Assembly (NCBI GenBank): GCA_030144725.1
Contig: JASKMD010000017.1
Coordinates: 3,590,416-3,654,415 of the forward strand
Source of the DNA: Haematococcus lacustris
Taxonomy: Eukaryota > Chlorophyta > Chlorophyceae > Chlamydomonadales > Haematococcaceae
Direction of reading: 5' to 3'
Length of the DNA: 64,000 nucleotides
The position numbers and the translations under genes were made by a program. Under the pieces are notes generated by a model. That model was given only the letters and a program-made list of their open reading frames with translations, made no database searches and was not told the origin of the DNA. The number at the start of each line of letters is the position of its first letter. Position 1 is the first letter of the stretch. Shown here in pieces: positions 10,571 through 21,810 of this stretch.

Positions 10571-12159
10571 TGAGGTATTGGGATCGAGGAATTGAGGTCT
10601 AATGCTTCTCCTGCTCTAGTAACATCGAGGTGCCATCTGGGGAGTGGTTAGCACCTTTCATCACGTTCACATTGATTATGATGTCAGCTTGAAGTCGGTC
10701 ATCAGAACATGCTGTCAGGCGCCCCCAACATTCAAAAAATGGCAGTAAACCGACCCCTGGTAGTAGGACGGCTGTAACTCCGCACTCGCTGCGCCAAATT
10801 TAATGCTAGCTGGCTCAGTATGTAGCCAACCCAGCCAGCTACCTTTCACCCATCCAGAATAAACATACACCGAGTAGGCCGTGCACAACAAAGCGTCAAA
10901 GTTAGTGATTCAAATTTGAGCCGTAGCGGAGCATGCAGTCATCGCTGCGACCGCCCGCGTCGCTCAGGCTGCTCTACATGGGCATGCGCGTCGGTATCAG
11001 CAGTCGGATCGGAAAGCGGTTGCGGCAATGTGGCAATGAGCCCACCTCCCCCCCATACCTAGAGGGCAATGCCACAGCTCGACCATTTGGACTTACAACA
11101 TGCTACTTACTAGGTTAAGCTCCTCTCAGACATTGGTGCAAGCACTCATACTCAGATAAGGCAAGAGCTAAACTCACTTTGGTCGGTGACCCCCAACTCC
11201 CTTAGCCGATCTCAGGGCCAGAGCCATGCAGTCAGTAGCACAACTCCACACCATGACCGAGTTTGGACTCGGCTCCTCTGAGAGTTACACTCCCCTACAT
11301 GCCATCCACCTGCGTGCAAAGTTTCATAGCTCAACTGCCACCCCACAGCCCCGTGGCCTTATTTCTGCCTGGTGACCATGATGTAACTTTGAAGATGTCA
11401 AACTGACAGAGGCCTGGGCTGTCTAATGTGCTATTTGTTTCAAGAAACTCGCCAACGGGTCTAGAACAAATAAAATATAGCCATTTCCTTGTGGGTGCAG
11501 CGGGTGCAACACAGTGGAGGACACAGTGGAGGAGGGTGTGTGTAAGCCGGTGATACCTTAGTGTGCACCGACCCAAACGGTGTATTTGGCGGAAGCGAGT
11601 ATATTTATATGTTCCTAATACCCCGTCAAGGCGCCCTGCACGCCCGGCAGGCATCGCGTTGGGTGTCAGCCGGACATTCCATTTGTGCACAACCCGCTCA
11701 TTGCGCCAGGTGGATGGTGCCACAGGGATGTGGCTCACCGTCCCAAGGATACCCGTCTCGCCGCTGTTATTTGTTCGCGGGCACATGTGGCAGTACGCGA
11801 GCAAAGACTCCAATGGCTTGCGCTGATGGTCAAATGACGCGCATTGCTTTGCAATTACCAATGTGATAAACGGTATCGAAAACGGTGCAGAATTGAGAGA
11901 GTATTTGCATGCATATTACCAACCCCATGTTGGGGGCGCCCGACATGCTGGGTTGTATGATATCCCCATGGTGTCAACATTCGCATCACTTGTGAGTCCC
12001 GTTCTTGAGCTAGGCTAGCATCGCGTCAAACGAACGTAGCTATCTGCAAGCGGCGAACAGGGTTAATAAGTAGATTTGTGCCGTGTGTGCATCCTTGGCG
12101 TCAACATACGCTCCCGTCAAACAGTTGTCATCTGACCGGTCGACAAGCGAAGCTGTGGA
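10571..12159. other. Intergenic region without a supported gene
   Basis: A 61-codon ORF at 10933-11118 (plus) and a 176-codon ORF at 11331-11861 (minus) are present, but neither shows family motifs or splice support. The region should contain the promoter of the small gene at 12160. It holds no clear repeat from the families seen elsewhere. Confidence 0.4.
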
Positions 12160-12581
12160 ATGGGTTGCTGTCTGGGTAAGGAGGACAACGGCCAGTCCAG
12201 GCAGGGCCTGGTCGCAAACTACGGGTGCGCCTGCCAGCCTTTTGATCGCCTCAGCGAAGAGTGCCCAACGAGTTGCCCTCGCTTCCCTGCAGAGGACCAA
12301 CCAGCCCTCCTAGGCAACAGCCCACAGTCAGCAGAGCAGAGACAGCACAAGACCGCGAGGCTCGGTTGCTTGCGGCAGAAAAGGCAAGCGCAAAAGCTAC
12401 AGACCTGTCTTGGACCGAATGATGATGTGACATGTGGCTTGTTTCACAGGCTGCACAACGCCAGACCCAGTTTGAGTCAAGCGCTGTTGGCAGAGCAGCC
12501 TACACAGCTGTAAAGGAGGCAAAGAAGCCAGTAAACTCACCGGGCCACAATGTTGGCATCGATGCCAGGGATTGGAACTGA
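12160..12581 (+). CDS. Small N-acylatable protein, SVIP-like (67 aa)
   Basis: Exons 12160-12175 (only 16 nt), 12328-12383 and 12450-12581 give 67 aa. The start MGCCL has glycine-2 and cysteines-3/4, the usual signal for N-myristoylation plus palmitoylation. The body is a charged helix, EAR LLAAEK joined to AAQRQTQFESSAVGRAAYTA. That pattern recalls the small VCP/p97-interacting proteins of ER-associated degradation, which are also acylated and carry an Arg-rich VCP-binding helix. Intron 2 uses a GC donor (AAG|GCAAGC). Reading through that donor would end soon at a TGA, so splicing is needed for the conserved C-terminus. The SVIP assignment is inference from length, acylation motif and helix pattern. 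Confidence 0.55.
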
Positions 12582-13035
12582 CCAGTGACTCCTGGTTGTG
12601 CTTGTTGTATCATACTGTGTCTCTTCCTTCTTGCTGTGGTGTCCTGGCTGGTGCGAAAAAAACTCTTGACTGCACAGGCCAGCGTAGGTCTGGCTTGAAT
12701 ATGTTTTGCATGTGTTTAGGCTGCACAGGTTTTTCCTGCATGAGTGTTTGGTATGGGCTGCATGGCATCAGTAAAGGCATTATGCTCATGCCCTGGTTGC
12801 ATAGCAACATCAGTAGGGGGAGCGTGACATTGCCATGGACTAGGATGATTGACACGTGTGGTGTGTAACGCCCTTGCCCACCCCATTACTGCACTGTCTG
12901 CAGGCTGACAAAGACAAGCATGACAAAGGCATAGATGCACGAGTGCTGAGTGCTGCAGGATCAGCTGCACACAGGCTTAGTAGCTCCATACGCAGCTTAA
13001 GAGGATGCCAGATCGCCCAAGTCAGTGCAGCCCTC
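12582..13035 (+). other. Spacer with one possible orphan exon
   Basis: At 12902-13015 a stretch after a ctgcag acceptor reads ADKDKHDKGIDARVLSAAG and stays open to 13095, but no partner exon was found. The remainder is likely 3' flank of the SVIP-like gene. Confidence 0.3.
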
Positions 13036-13400
13036 TGGTCCCTCACTAGGGCCATGGCACAGGGCGACCTAAGGCTATTAGTCAATACTCAGTGATACTT
13101 AATGATGCCCAGACCCAGTCCTCCCCAGCCCCAGCCGTTTACCATGACTTTGTATTAGGCTGTTAAAACTCCAGCACAGACGCTGCTTGCCCTGACCCAG
13201 GTCCCGAGCCATGTCATGTCATAGCCCTAGCCCTGCCACCCCACCCTCCCCGGACACTGCAACCTTCCCTACCCCCCTGCCCTCACCCTGTAGCCAGTGG
13301 TGTAACCTACAAAACCAGTGGGCTGCCCTGCCACCTGTGCCCCAGCACCCACCCCTGACCCCTCCCCTGACCCTCAACCCTTGCCTCCCAAGTCAGTGCA
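13036..13400 (+). repeat. Dispersed repeat R1 with a nearly empty family A element remnant
   Basis: The block 13055-13395 matches 58945-59350 (gggcgacctaaggctatta, cagtcctccccagcc, ccgagccatgtcatgtca). Just upstream, ggtccctcactagggcc is the 3' terminus of the family A element, fused directly to atggcacagggcgacc, which is the sequence at its far end. The locus therefore looks like an almost complete internal deletion of the element seen at 58074-59007. Confidence 0.6.
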
Positions 13401-13477
13401 GTCCAAGTGTGCGCGCTTTCTTGGCTGCCAAGGCTGCTTGCCTGGCAATGTTGGGTTCAAGGGGCTGGACAGGCAGG

Positions 13478-14434
13478 TGTGGATAAGCCAATGAAGCCAA
13501 TGTCGGAAGGTTGTGCAACAAACGCATCAATATGAAGAAATGAAAAAAGTGACTCACTTCCGCCTCACTGCAGTTGCGGTTGGATGGTGACCTGATGCAC
13601 CCCGCAGGACGGCCACTCCGCTGAGTCCATGAGATGTATGCGGCTCCGTACGTCAACTCCTGCCGTGCGTGTTGTGCTTTCCTGTGTCGGCAGGTGCCAG
13701 TGGCAGTAGGCGGCATTCCTCGGTCATCCAGCGGCTGGTGCGCTAAGCCCAAAGCCAGCGGCATGGGAAGTATGTGCGGGGCCCGGTGTGGTGCCATGAG
13801 GTGACGCCCAACCCCACTCCCCCAGCCCAGGACCCACCTGCCCAGGCCCCATCTCCCACTGCCCAGGACCCACCTCCTCCTGCCCTGGCTCCCCTACCTG
13901 CCCAGGAGCCCCCACCTCCCCCTTCCCAGGACCAGCCCCCTGCCCAGCCCCCACCTGGTCCAGTCCCACCCCTTAAGGGCCCCCCATGGGGCAGGTGGCT
14001 GGACCGGGACACCAACGGCTGCCTTAATTCCAGCGCATTGGTGAGAGTATGCAGCGCCCCTCAGAGCTGTGCAGCTGGTAGGACAGGGAGGCTCTGCCCC
14101 CCATTGACAAGGAGTAGCAGCAGGTCTACAAGCTGGTCAATGACCGGCTGCCCGAGCGCAGGCAGCGGCTCCACCGAGCTGCAGAATACCGGCGGGGCAT
14201 TGATGGCCGGGCCCGCAACAATGCATAAGCCCTAGTAGTTTGCACAGGCTGTTAGTCTGACAAAGCATCAAGCTGTTAGTTTTGATGGGGTGTCCAGTGG
14301 GTTAGGGGGAAATGCCACCGGAGTGGGGGTTGTAGTCATCTAGGGTGCGACCGAGGATGCTTCAACTTGATTAGAGTAGCTGAGTGAGCTTATCCACAGT
14401 CAAACAGGTTGTTCCATGTTGAACAGTTTTGTTT
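13478..14434 (+). mobile_element. Family B TnpB-like element flanked by 15-bp direct repeats
   Basis: GGCTGGACAGGCAGG occurs at 13463-13477 and again at 14435-14449, bracketing 957 bp. Inside are the family B leader (13550-13620), the SCRACC segment, the C-terminal domain (QSQRHGKYVRG, WLDRDTNGCLN) and the 3' structured segment. Compared with the copy at 9600 the NLS-like patch is deleted. A premature stop (tgcgctaag, QRLVR-stop) and a frameshift after GCLN break the ORF. A second partial ctggacaggcagg follows the right repeat, so the target itself may be slightly repetitive. Confidence 0.65.
14227..14434 (+). ncRNA. Family B 3' structured segment, second copy
   Basis: It aligns with 10347-10560 over its whole length. 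The stem arms are CAACTTG (14363-14369) and CAGGTTG (14405-14411), pairing with one G-U wobble. It ends in agttttgttt exactly at the right-hand direct repeat, which fixes the 3' end of the element. Confidence 0.5.
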
Positions 14435-14449
14435 GGCTGGACAGGCAGG

Positions 14450-14699
14450 CTGGACAGGCAGGCAGCTGCAGCCGCCTGTTGCGTAGTAGTAGTGTGTAGT
14501 AGTAGTGTGTGCCCCCTCTCTTGAGCTGTCATCAGCTTACATTAGTATATGCAGGTCATGCCCCGCATGCATGACCCAGTATGCATGCCCGCAGCAGCTG
14601 GGGTACGGCTTGCAGTGCATTGATGGCATGGATGTGGTACAGGTGCAGATGTGGTAAGTAGATGTGGCTGCTGATCAACTTCAGCTGAACACTGGCACG
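14450..14699. other. Mixed repeat fragments
   Basis: 14505-14565 is a truncated family A 3' segment (tgtgtgccccctctcttgag, then catcagcttacattag). 14572-14655 duplicates 7270-7350. No gene is supported. Confidence 0.5.
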
Positions 14700-14905
14700 G
14701 CACATATTGGGAGGGCAGGTGGGGCACCTAGCCCCCTGCCCCTTGTTCTTGCTACTGAGCCCTTGTGCCACGTCAGAGCGTGTGGTGGTAGGCGGCTTGC
14801 TCGCCTCCAGCCGCAGCCCAGGCAACGCGTTCCAGCTGGCGTTTGTCCTTGATCACGCAACTGTGAGGGGACGAGAAGGTGAAGGCGGCGATGCAAGCAG
14901 ATGAG
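14700..14905 (+). pseudogene. Captured fragment of DJ-1 exon 5 with adjoining intron
   Basis: The reading SERVVVGGLLASSRSPGNAF matches SERVVVDGLLTTSRGPGTAF of the DJ-1 gene at 24884-25043. The match continues upstream into the intron (ccccctgcccctt), so the copy was made from DNA or unspliced RNA. The splice acceptor is damaged (tgccacgtcagag instead of a cag junction) and the downstream reading diverges to a stop. It lies in the opposite orientation to the parent and directly before a family A C-terminal remnant. Confidence 0.7.
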
Positions 14906-15510
14906 CCCTCAAGAGCAAGGCAGCCACTGCCTGCACCCCACCGCACTGAGCCCGCAAAGGCTACCCAGCCAGCCAAGGCTGACAAGGGTGACCCCTCAAC
15001 GGCAACCTTTGGGACACCAATGCTCGACCTGCAGCGCTCTGGGGAGATCAGGCGGCGTCCCCTGGGGCTGTGCTGGTGGCTGGTCTGGCCGCGTTGGCTG
15101 GTAGGCAGCTGGCAGCACCTCCTCACCAGCCCTGCGGGCAGCCAGTACCAATGCAGAAGCATAATCAGCTCTCCTCACTAGGGGCGGTGTTTTGTCTGTA
15201 TGCAGTCATGTTTCCGCACACATGGCATGGGCCCCTTCCACCTATGCTATTGCCTGACCTCTGTGACAGAGCTATAGCCTGAGGTTGGCATGGCAAACCT
15301 GCACTGATGTAAGCTGCTGACACTTCAAGAGGGGAGGAGCATTACTGTGTCGCAGCAGGCTGCTGCTGCTGGGCCTTGGGTGGCTTTTCTTGCAGCTGCT
15401 GGTACCCCAAGGGAGGCCCGCAGATTTGCAGCATCTCAATACAACGGACTTGACTTTGACGATCTGTCCTGCAGAGATGTAGGACCCTCCCTTTTAGTGC
15501 CACCCAGGCC
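14906..15510. mobile_element. Two opposed family A fragments
   Basis: On the plus strand, 14906-15100 reads MLDLQRSGEIRRRPLGLCWW, a diverged form of LNMQRIGESRWRPLELCWW. On the minus strand, 15510-15345 reads LGYQQLQEKPPKAQQQQ with a stop, then the 3' segment at 15342-15185. The minus-strand part is closely related to 25855-26260, including the unusual 5' junction (gacagatcgtcaaagtcaa), so this truncated form has been copied more than once. Confidence 0.65.
15185..15342 (-). ncRNA. Family A 3' structured segment (variant b)
   Basis: The constant core catcagcttacat and ggtcaggcaa is kept with small changes. The apical stem here is CTCTG-TCA-CAGAG (15259-15271), replacing the CCC/GGG stem of other copies. 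Downstream, CCCC and GGGG flank the tagtga loop of the terminal hairpin (ctcactagggg on the plus strand). Confidence 0.5.
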
Positions 15511-15727
15511 TGATGGCATACAATGGACCTTCAACCATAATAAGATGCACTGATCCCAGATGCTACGCGTGTAACCAAGCTCCAGTGCAGGAGAAACATG
15601 ACTGACCGAACCCGCTTCTTGAGCAGGCTTTAAGAGCAACATCCGAATAGGCTATGTTCTTGCATGGCCGTTGTCCAATGACAACCGCAGCTAAACAATC
15701 GTCTCGCTGCTGACCTGCTGCGACAGT
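15511..15727. other. 5' flank of the OEP61-like gene
   Basis: Short region between element debris and the start codon at 15728. It should contain the promoter, but no specific motif is clear. Confidence 0.35.
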
Positions 15728-18700
15728 ATGATGACGCCAGAGAACATGAAAGCGGCGATGGAAGCTCTAAAGCACATCCCGCCCGACCAGGCAAGTTCCC
15801 GGCCACGTCCCCTGCTACGCGTCTGGCAGCCCTGACACTGGTTCCATGGCCATGCTCATGCCTTAGCGCTTCTGCCACTGCCACTTCTCCTGGTGCAGCT
15901 GTCGAAAATGATGGGCAGCATGACGCCCGAGATGATGGCCCAGGCTCAGTCCATGGCAGCAGGCATGTCCGCAGCAGACATGCAGAGGGCACAGGAGCAG
16001 ATGAAGAACATGTCAGCTGACGACCTGCAGCGAGCCACCACCCAGGCCACTGCCCAGCTATCAGCACAGCAGCAATATGTGCTCACGGTATGGAGGGGCT
16101 GCAGCAAATAGCCCGCATGCTTCAGGACCATGACGCCAAAACAGGGTCTGCACAACTACACACACCCCATGCACGGCTGTCCTCCATCATCCCACCTGCC
16201 AACATCCCTTTTCTTGCTCTGCAAAGAGGGCAGCATAGAGATGGCACACCCACGCAGTGCAGACCATCTGCAACTCTTGCCTGACTCCTCTGGCACTGTG
16301 TCTCTGGCCTGAGATAGGGTGGGCTGACATGCCTCAGGGGAGTTTAATAGCCACACACTGCTGTGCCACGTGCTGGGCCTGGCATCGTGCGTTATGTAGC
16401 CCAGACCCACATACTCACTGCCATCCACAGCAGGCAATGCAGGCATACCTTGTCACCTGCACACCTTCAGCAACCGCCATGGGCTCTTGCAGGGCAATGC
16501 TTACCTGACTGTTGTGTTGCAGTCCTGGCTATGCCCAGTACCCTAACCCCAACCTCAGCTCCCACAGACCTGCGTGCTGCCTATGCACAGTGCTGCTGCG
16601 CATATGCCCACTGCATGCTGCTGCAGGTGCTGGTGGCCATGCTAGTGGTGCTGCTGCTGTTGGTAGTTGCAGTGGTGCTGCTGTTGCTTGTATAGGCTCT
16701 GGTGCTGCTGCTCGTGGCTGTGGTTATGGCGGTTGTGGCGGTTGTGATGCTGCTAGTGGTGGCGGTTATTGTTACCACAGTGATGACAGTGTGGCTGCTC
16801 ATGGGGCCTGCCTGCCAGCAGGCCAGTCAGCAGCTGAAGGCCGAGGGCAACGCATTGCACAGTGCCGGCAAGTTCAAGGAAGCTGTGGAGAAGTACGAGC
16901 GTGCCAAAAGCAACGTGGCCGGCCACAGCAACACCACGTCACAGGAGCTGCGCACTGCCTGCACCCTGAACCTGAGCAGCTGCTACCTCAACCTCAAGGA
17001 CTGGGCAAAATGCATTGCTCAGTGCAATGAGGTGCTGCAGGGTGCGTCTGGCTGGAGCAGCAGGGCAGAGCGGCTGAGGGGCAGAGGGGTAGAAGGTCAG
17101 AGGGGCAGAAGGTCAGAGGTGCAGCAGGGCAAAGGTGCAGTAGGGCAGCAGGGCAGCAGGGCAGAGGGGCAGAGTGCTTTTGCATAATCGGCCGCGCGTC
17201 ACAAGCCTGGCACCTCACTGGCCCTTGTCGGCCTATCCAGGTGACCTTGACATATTTCCACCACCACCCACCCACCCTATCTCTCATACTCTCACTACCT
17301 ACCCACCCATCCACCACCCCACCTCCCTGCTTCACCCACCCACCCACCTGCCCCCAGGTGACCCATCAAGCTTGAAGGCGTTGTACCGGCGAGGTCAGGC
17401 CCTGCTGGGCAGCGGGCAGTGGGCCCAGGCGACAGAGGATCTGGCCCAGGCAGTGCGGCTGAGCAGCCATGACCCCACCCAGCAGGCGCTCATTCGCGAC
17501 AAGCTGCAGGTCAGCAGGCCAGAGGGAGCTGCCATGGGTCAAGTGGCGCATCAGATTTGCAAGGGGAGGGGTGGCTGGTCAAAGCAAGGGAGGGGCAAAA
17601 GGCGTGTACGGAATGAGTGAAGGAAGTGAGCCTGAACCTGAGTTGCTGTGGACACTTGCATGTTTCACCTGGTCCCAGCCAGCTCCTCTGCCCCTCAGGG
17701 CTGAATGGTGCCCCAGCAGATGCAAGCAGCCAGACACAAGGCCAGCATGCCGACCACATGGTCAGCACAGATTGGGCCGCCTTGCAATCCCGCTGGTGGC
17801 GCCCAGCCTTGCCCTGGCACCGCTCTCAGCAGCTGCTTATTAATACCTGCCTGGACCATGCCCATATCCCTGAAGCACTCCTCCATGCACTAGGTGTTGC
17901 CCAGCCCTGTCATGACACGCCCTGCCACGCCATGACACGCCATGACACGCCCTGCAGGCCGCTCACTCCTTGGGGCCTGCTTTGCTCCCTGCACCATGTG
18001 TGTGATCCCCTTTGGTGCCCACAGCATGCACCACATGCCGATTAGTATGACATTAATCAGAATGGGCTTCTCTTGCCTTGTTGACACGCTGTGCAGGAAG
18101 CCAAGGACCAACTGAGCGCCCAGCGTGCCACATCAGGCTACACTTCTACGGCAGTGTCTAATCAGGCGACTAAAACCTCAAACCTTGACAGCAGCAGCGC
18201 AGCAGTGCAGCGCTGCACTGTTGAGGAAATAGTCGAGAGTGCTGGAGGGTCAGGCAGCGCCGCAGCGTCAGGGGCAGGGCCAGCTCTATCAGCAGACATG
18301 TACCAGCGTACTGCTGAGCTCATGCGCAAGAACCCGGACTGGGCCAAGCAGGTGAGCCGCAGGGGCAGGAATGCAAGGCAGGTAGTGGGGAGGGGAGGGG
18401 AGAGGAGGGGGAAATTGGAAGTTGTAGGCCGCTGGAGGGCCACCAGGTGGGGTGGGCAGCCAACCCTGCATGGCAGGCGCGGGCATGTGTGACATGCAGC
18501 TGTGCAGGCGGAACGGTTCTCTAAGCTGGGGTCCGCCTGTCCTGGCCTTTTCATGCACCTGATCATACTGGCATGACCATGATCTTACCATGATGTGTCG
18601 GGTGGCTCGCTAACCACCAGGGTCTGCCTGGCTTGGCCTGTGCTGCCGTGCTGTGCTGCAGCTTGACTCAGTGCTACCCAGCATGAGCGACGAGCAGCTG

Positions 18701-19797
18701 CACCAGCTGACCAGCAGCATGGGGGCCCCCATGACACGCCAGCAGCTCCAGGCCAGCCGGCGCATGATGGAGGGCATGGAGCCACAGCAGCTGGATGCCA
18801 TGATGAAGATGCAGGCAGGTGAGTGACACCTTGGCGGAGAGCGGGGAGGCTGGCAGGAGAGGTCGGGAGGCCAGGAGGGGTAGGCAGCCGGACTTGTGAG
18901 CAAGGCAGGTCTGGCTTGCATAAGAGTGGAGCGGGGGCCGAGGGGGGGGGTCTGTGGGGCAGCAGGGGAAGGCAGCAAGACGGCTATACGGAGCAGGACT
19001 GGGGAGGACAAGGCAGTGGAGGGGCAGGTAGTGGACCAGCAGGGGTGAGGCTTGGATGGAGGGGTAGAGTAATGAGGCATGTGAAGTCCGGGTTAAACCA
19101 TGAGAAGTTCCTGTTGCATCCTTGGGTCACGGGCTCAAACCCCGTGGACCCAGATCTTTGTAGCAATGATGCTACCCGTACTCCCCCCCCTGCCCCCCCC
19201 CTTAGCTACATAAGGGCAAGGGGGCGTGGGGCGGGGCTTGCTGGGAGGTGTGCTGAGTCCAGTGCTGCTGCCGCTGCCCCTCTGCCATACACTTGCTTGC
19301 TTTCCTCCTTGATTGCCTATGCTCGTCATGCTTCTGTCCCCTTCGCACCTGGCCTGACCTGCCTCCCTGGCTTGCCCCCTGCTGTGCCTGCAGCTCTGCC
19401 GCCTGACCTGCTAGCCAAGCTGGCCGCCTCACCTCAGGACCCAGCAGCAGTGGCTGAGGCTGTGGCAGCAATGCAGCGCAAGCCTGAGGTGTTTGCAGCC
19501 GCGCAGGATATGGTGGGGAAGATGAACCCAGGTAAGGCAGGCAGGCGGGCGGGCGGGCGGGCGGGCGGGCGGGCGGGCGGGCGGGCGGGCGGGCGGGCGG
19601 GCGGGCGGGCGGGCGGGCGGGCGGGCGGGCGGGCGGGCGGGCGGGCGGGCGGGCGGGCGGGCGGGCGGGCGGGCGGGCGGGCGGGCGGGCGGGCGGGCGG
19701 GCGGGCGGGCGGGCGGGCGGGCGGGCGGGCGGGCGGGCGGGCGGGCGGGCGGGCGGGCGGGCGGGCGGGCGGGCGGGCGGGCGGGCGGGCGGGCGGG

Positions 19798-19852
<55 letters not shown>

Positions 19853-21575
19853 TGTAGCCAAGGGCCCGGGGGTGCCAGCCTGATGCCTCAGTCCCACATG
19901 GGCTCCGGCACTGCCGCCAGTTTCCGCACAATGGCATGTGTTTCCTCACTTGCATGGCACTGTGTGGCCCATGCACTGCATGATATGCACAGTATCCATG
20001 TGCATGGACGCTGCTGCTCACTCATTGACCTGCATGCGTTGTGGTTTGCAGAGCAGCTAAGAGCATTTGGAGCCAACTCAGGCTGCATGCCCAATGGCGC
20101 TGCTGGTCCTTCCACCAGCACATCAGCAGGGGCAGTGCCAGATGCCGGGCCAGGGGGGTCCCGCAGCCTGACCCCTGGGCCCCCCGTCGCGCCAGGTGCA
20201 GCAGCAGCTGGTGACCTGGCTGCCATGATGACCCCAGAGATGATGAAGATGGCGGCCGACATGATGTCCAGCCTGCCGCCAGAGCAGTTGCAGGCCATGA
20301 CGGCAGGGCTGGGGGCAGGGCCAGGGTCAGGCCTGGGGTCAGGGCTGGGAGGGGCAGGGCCAGGTATGCCTGCCTTGACACCTGAGCTGGCCAAGGCAGC
20401 GGCTGACATGATGTCCAAGATGTCTCCAGAGGACATGCAGAGGTGAGCAGTGGGGAGGAGGGAGGGGAAGGGAGGGGGAAGTGTGGGCCACCGTGGCAGG
20501 CACGGCCAGGTGGGTTGGGTCAGGGCACCGCAGTTTGGAATGACGAATTAGAGGGCAGAGCAGTGCAGTGCACTGCTAGGTTGTGCATGAGGCGGGGTGT
20601 GGGCCGGGTCGTGCCAAGCAGTGACCGGTACAGGGAAGGTGAGAGAGCGGCTAGGCCATTGCTGCTGCAGCAACCTGCCACCCTACTGTTGTCCAAGTGT
20701 GTGGCTCCCTACAAGGTATCTACCCTGACCCCTGCTATTGTTGCTGCTGCTGCCGCGCTGTTTGCTTTGCAGCATGGCAGCCATGATGGGCGCTGGGCCC
20801 TCCGGGTCAGCGTCAGGGCGCCTGCCAGGCCTGAGTGCCAGTGGCCAGCTCCCTGCTGACATGATGAGCAAGATGAACGACCCAGGCATGATGGAGGCTG
20901 CGCTGAAGATGATGAAGGGCATGGACAAGGCCAGCATGGCAAGCATGGTGCAGGCATCGGGCCTAGTCAAGTGGGTGGCATCGCCTTGCCCTGACTCCAA
21001 CCCATCATTGTGCTGTACACTTCCTGGGAGCAGCAACAGCAGCAGCAGTAGCAGCCTTTGCAGGAAAAGCAAATAGAGCAGTGTCAGCGGCTGCATCAAT
21101 GGATGTGATGTTTGTGGCAGTGGCCTCAGTAATCATAGGGGCTGGGAGGGCATGGCTGAGCATGGCTCAACCTACTGGCCATGCCTCCTGCAACCACGGC
21201 CGCATGCACTTGTTCCTGTCGCACTCCTCCCTACCACCCTCCACCCTACGACACAGACCAGCACAAGCAAAGCAGCTAAGAAAGCATGAGTCCTGGAACA
21301 CAGATGAGAATCAGCTGTGGTGGGGCTGGTTGCAGCGATGCACTCATGTCGCGTGGTGCCGCAGGTCGCAAGCGCAAGCCGAGGCTATGGTGGAGCAGAT
21401 GCAAGGCATGTCGGATACGCAGCTGAAGATGATGGTCAAAGCGGCGACGGTCGTGCAGTCGGGAGCGCGAGTGGTATCGAGGGCCAAAGAGTTTCTGTAC
21501 AGCCGACCACTGCTGGTCGCAGCGCTGCTTGTCCTGCTCTTGGCTGTGCTGTTGAGGTGGTTAGGGGTGATGTGA
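15728..21575 (+). CDS. OEP61: OEP61/TPR7-like tail-anchored TPR chaperone receptor
   Basis: Plant OEP61 binds Hsp70 through a TPR clamp and sits in the plastid outer envelope and ER by a C-terminal anchor. Exons: 15728-15790, 15899-16087, 16819-17041, 17358-17509, 18097-18351, 18662-18818, 19394-19531, 20052-20442, 20773-20970 and 21365-21575. They give 658 aa with frame kept at every junction. The N-terminal Met-rich helices (MGSMTPEMMAQAQSM, MSADDLQRA) match the OEP61 family. The TPR region starts LKAEGNALHSAGKFKEAVEKY near residue 88 and includes ALYRRGQALLGSGQW. Several Met-rich MTPEMMKMAADMM-type repeats follow, then the tail anchor PLLVAALLVLLLAVLLRWLG and a stop. Intron 1 has a GC donor (CAG|GCAAGT). 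The protein is longer than the Arabidopsis form because of the Met-rich repeats. Confidence 0.88.
19536..19851 (+). repeat. (GGCG)n then (GGCA)n tetranucleotide array in an OEP61 intron
   Basis: About 260 bp of uninterrupted gcgg repeats are followed by about 55 bp of gcag repeats, all inside intron 7 (19532-20051). The transcribed strand carries G-runs spaced by one base, so the RNA and the plus strand could form quadruplexes. Confidence 0.95.
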
Positions 21576-21694
21576 TCGCTGGTGGTCTATGTATCATGTT
21601 TGTAGACTAGGCTGGCGCCCAACTAAGCTAACACCCAGTTATAGCACAGTTGCTTAACTTCCTTGTCGCCATATTGTTGGCGTTTGCGCGGTCA

Positions 21695-21810
21695 CACCAC
21701 GCAGCGATGAGTATGATGTATGTAGCATGGAGTGCTTACCACCTACATTACTGCCTGACCCCTGAGGGCTATTGTGTAGAGTTGGCATGACAAACGTGCC
21801 CTACCGCACT
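21695..21810 (-). ncRNA. Solo family A 3' structured segment
   Basis: The segment has no adjacent TnpB-like ORF; it lies about 120 bp after the OEP61 stop. On the minus strand it keeps caactctacacaatagccc and gtcaggcagtaatgtagg, with an apical stem CCC-TCA-GGG (plus strand 21760-21768). Confidence 0.5.

Noticed and set aside
11331..11861. 176-codon minus-strand ORF
   Set aside because: No domain, no splice partner and comparable open frames on the other strand; not enough to call a gene.
19110..19170. tRNA-like arm cacggg-ctcaaac-cccgtg
   Set aside because: The loop is not TTCRANY and no acceptor, D or anticodon arms can be drawn around it.
19202..20021. Long ORFs of Ala/Gly/Arg or Pro/Ala/Arg repeats on both strands
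   Set aside because: They are translations of the GGCG array in an OEP61 intron; a 4-bp repeat is open in every frame without a stop codon.
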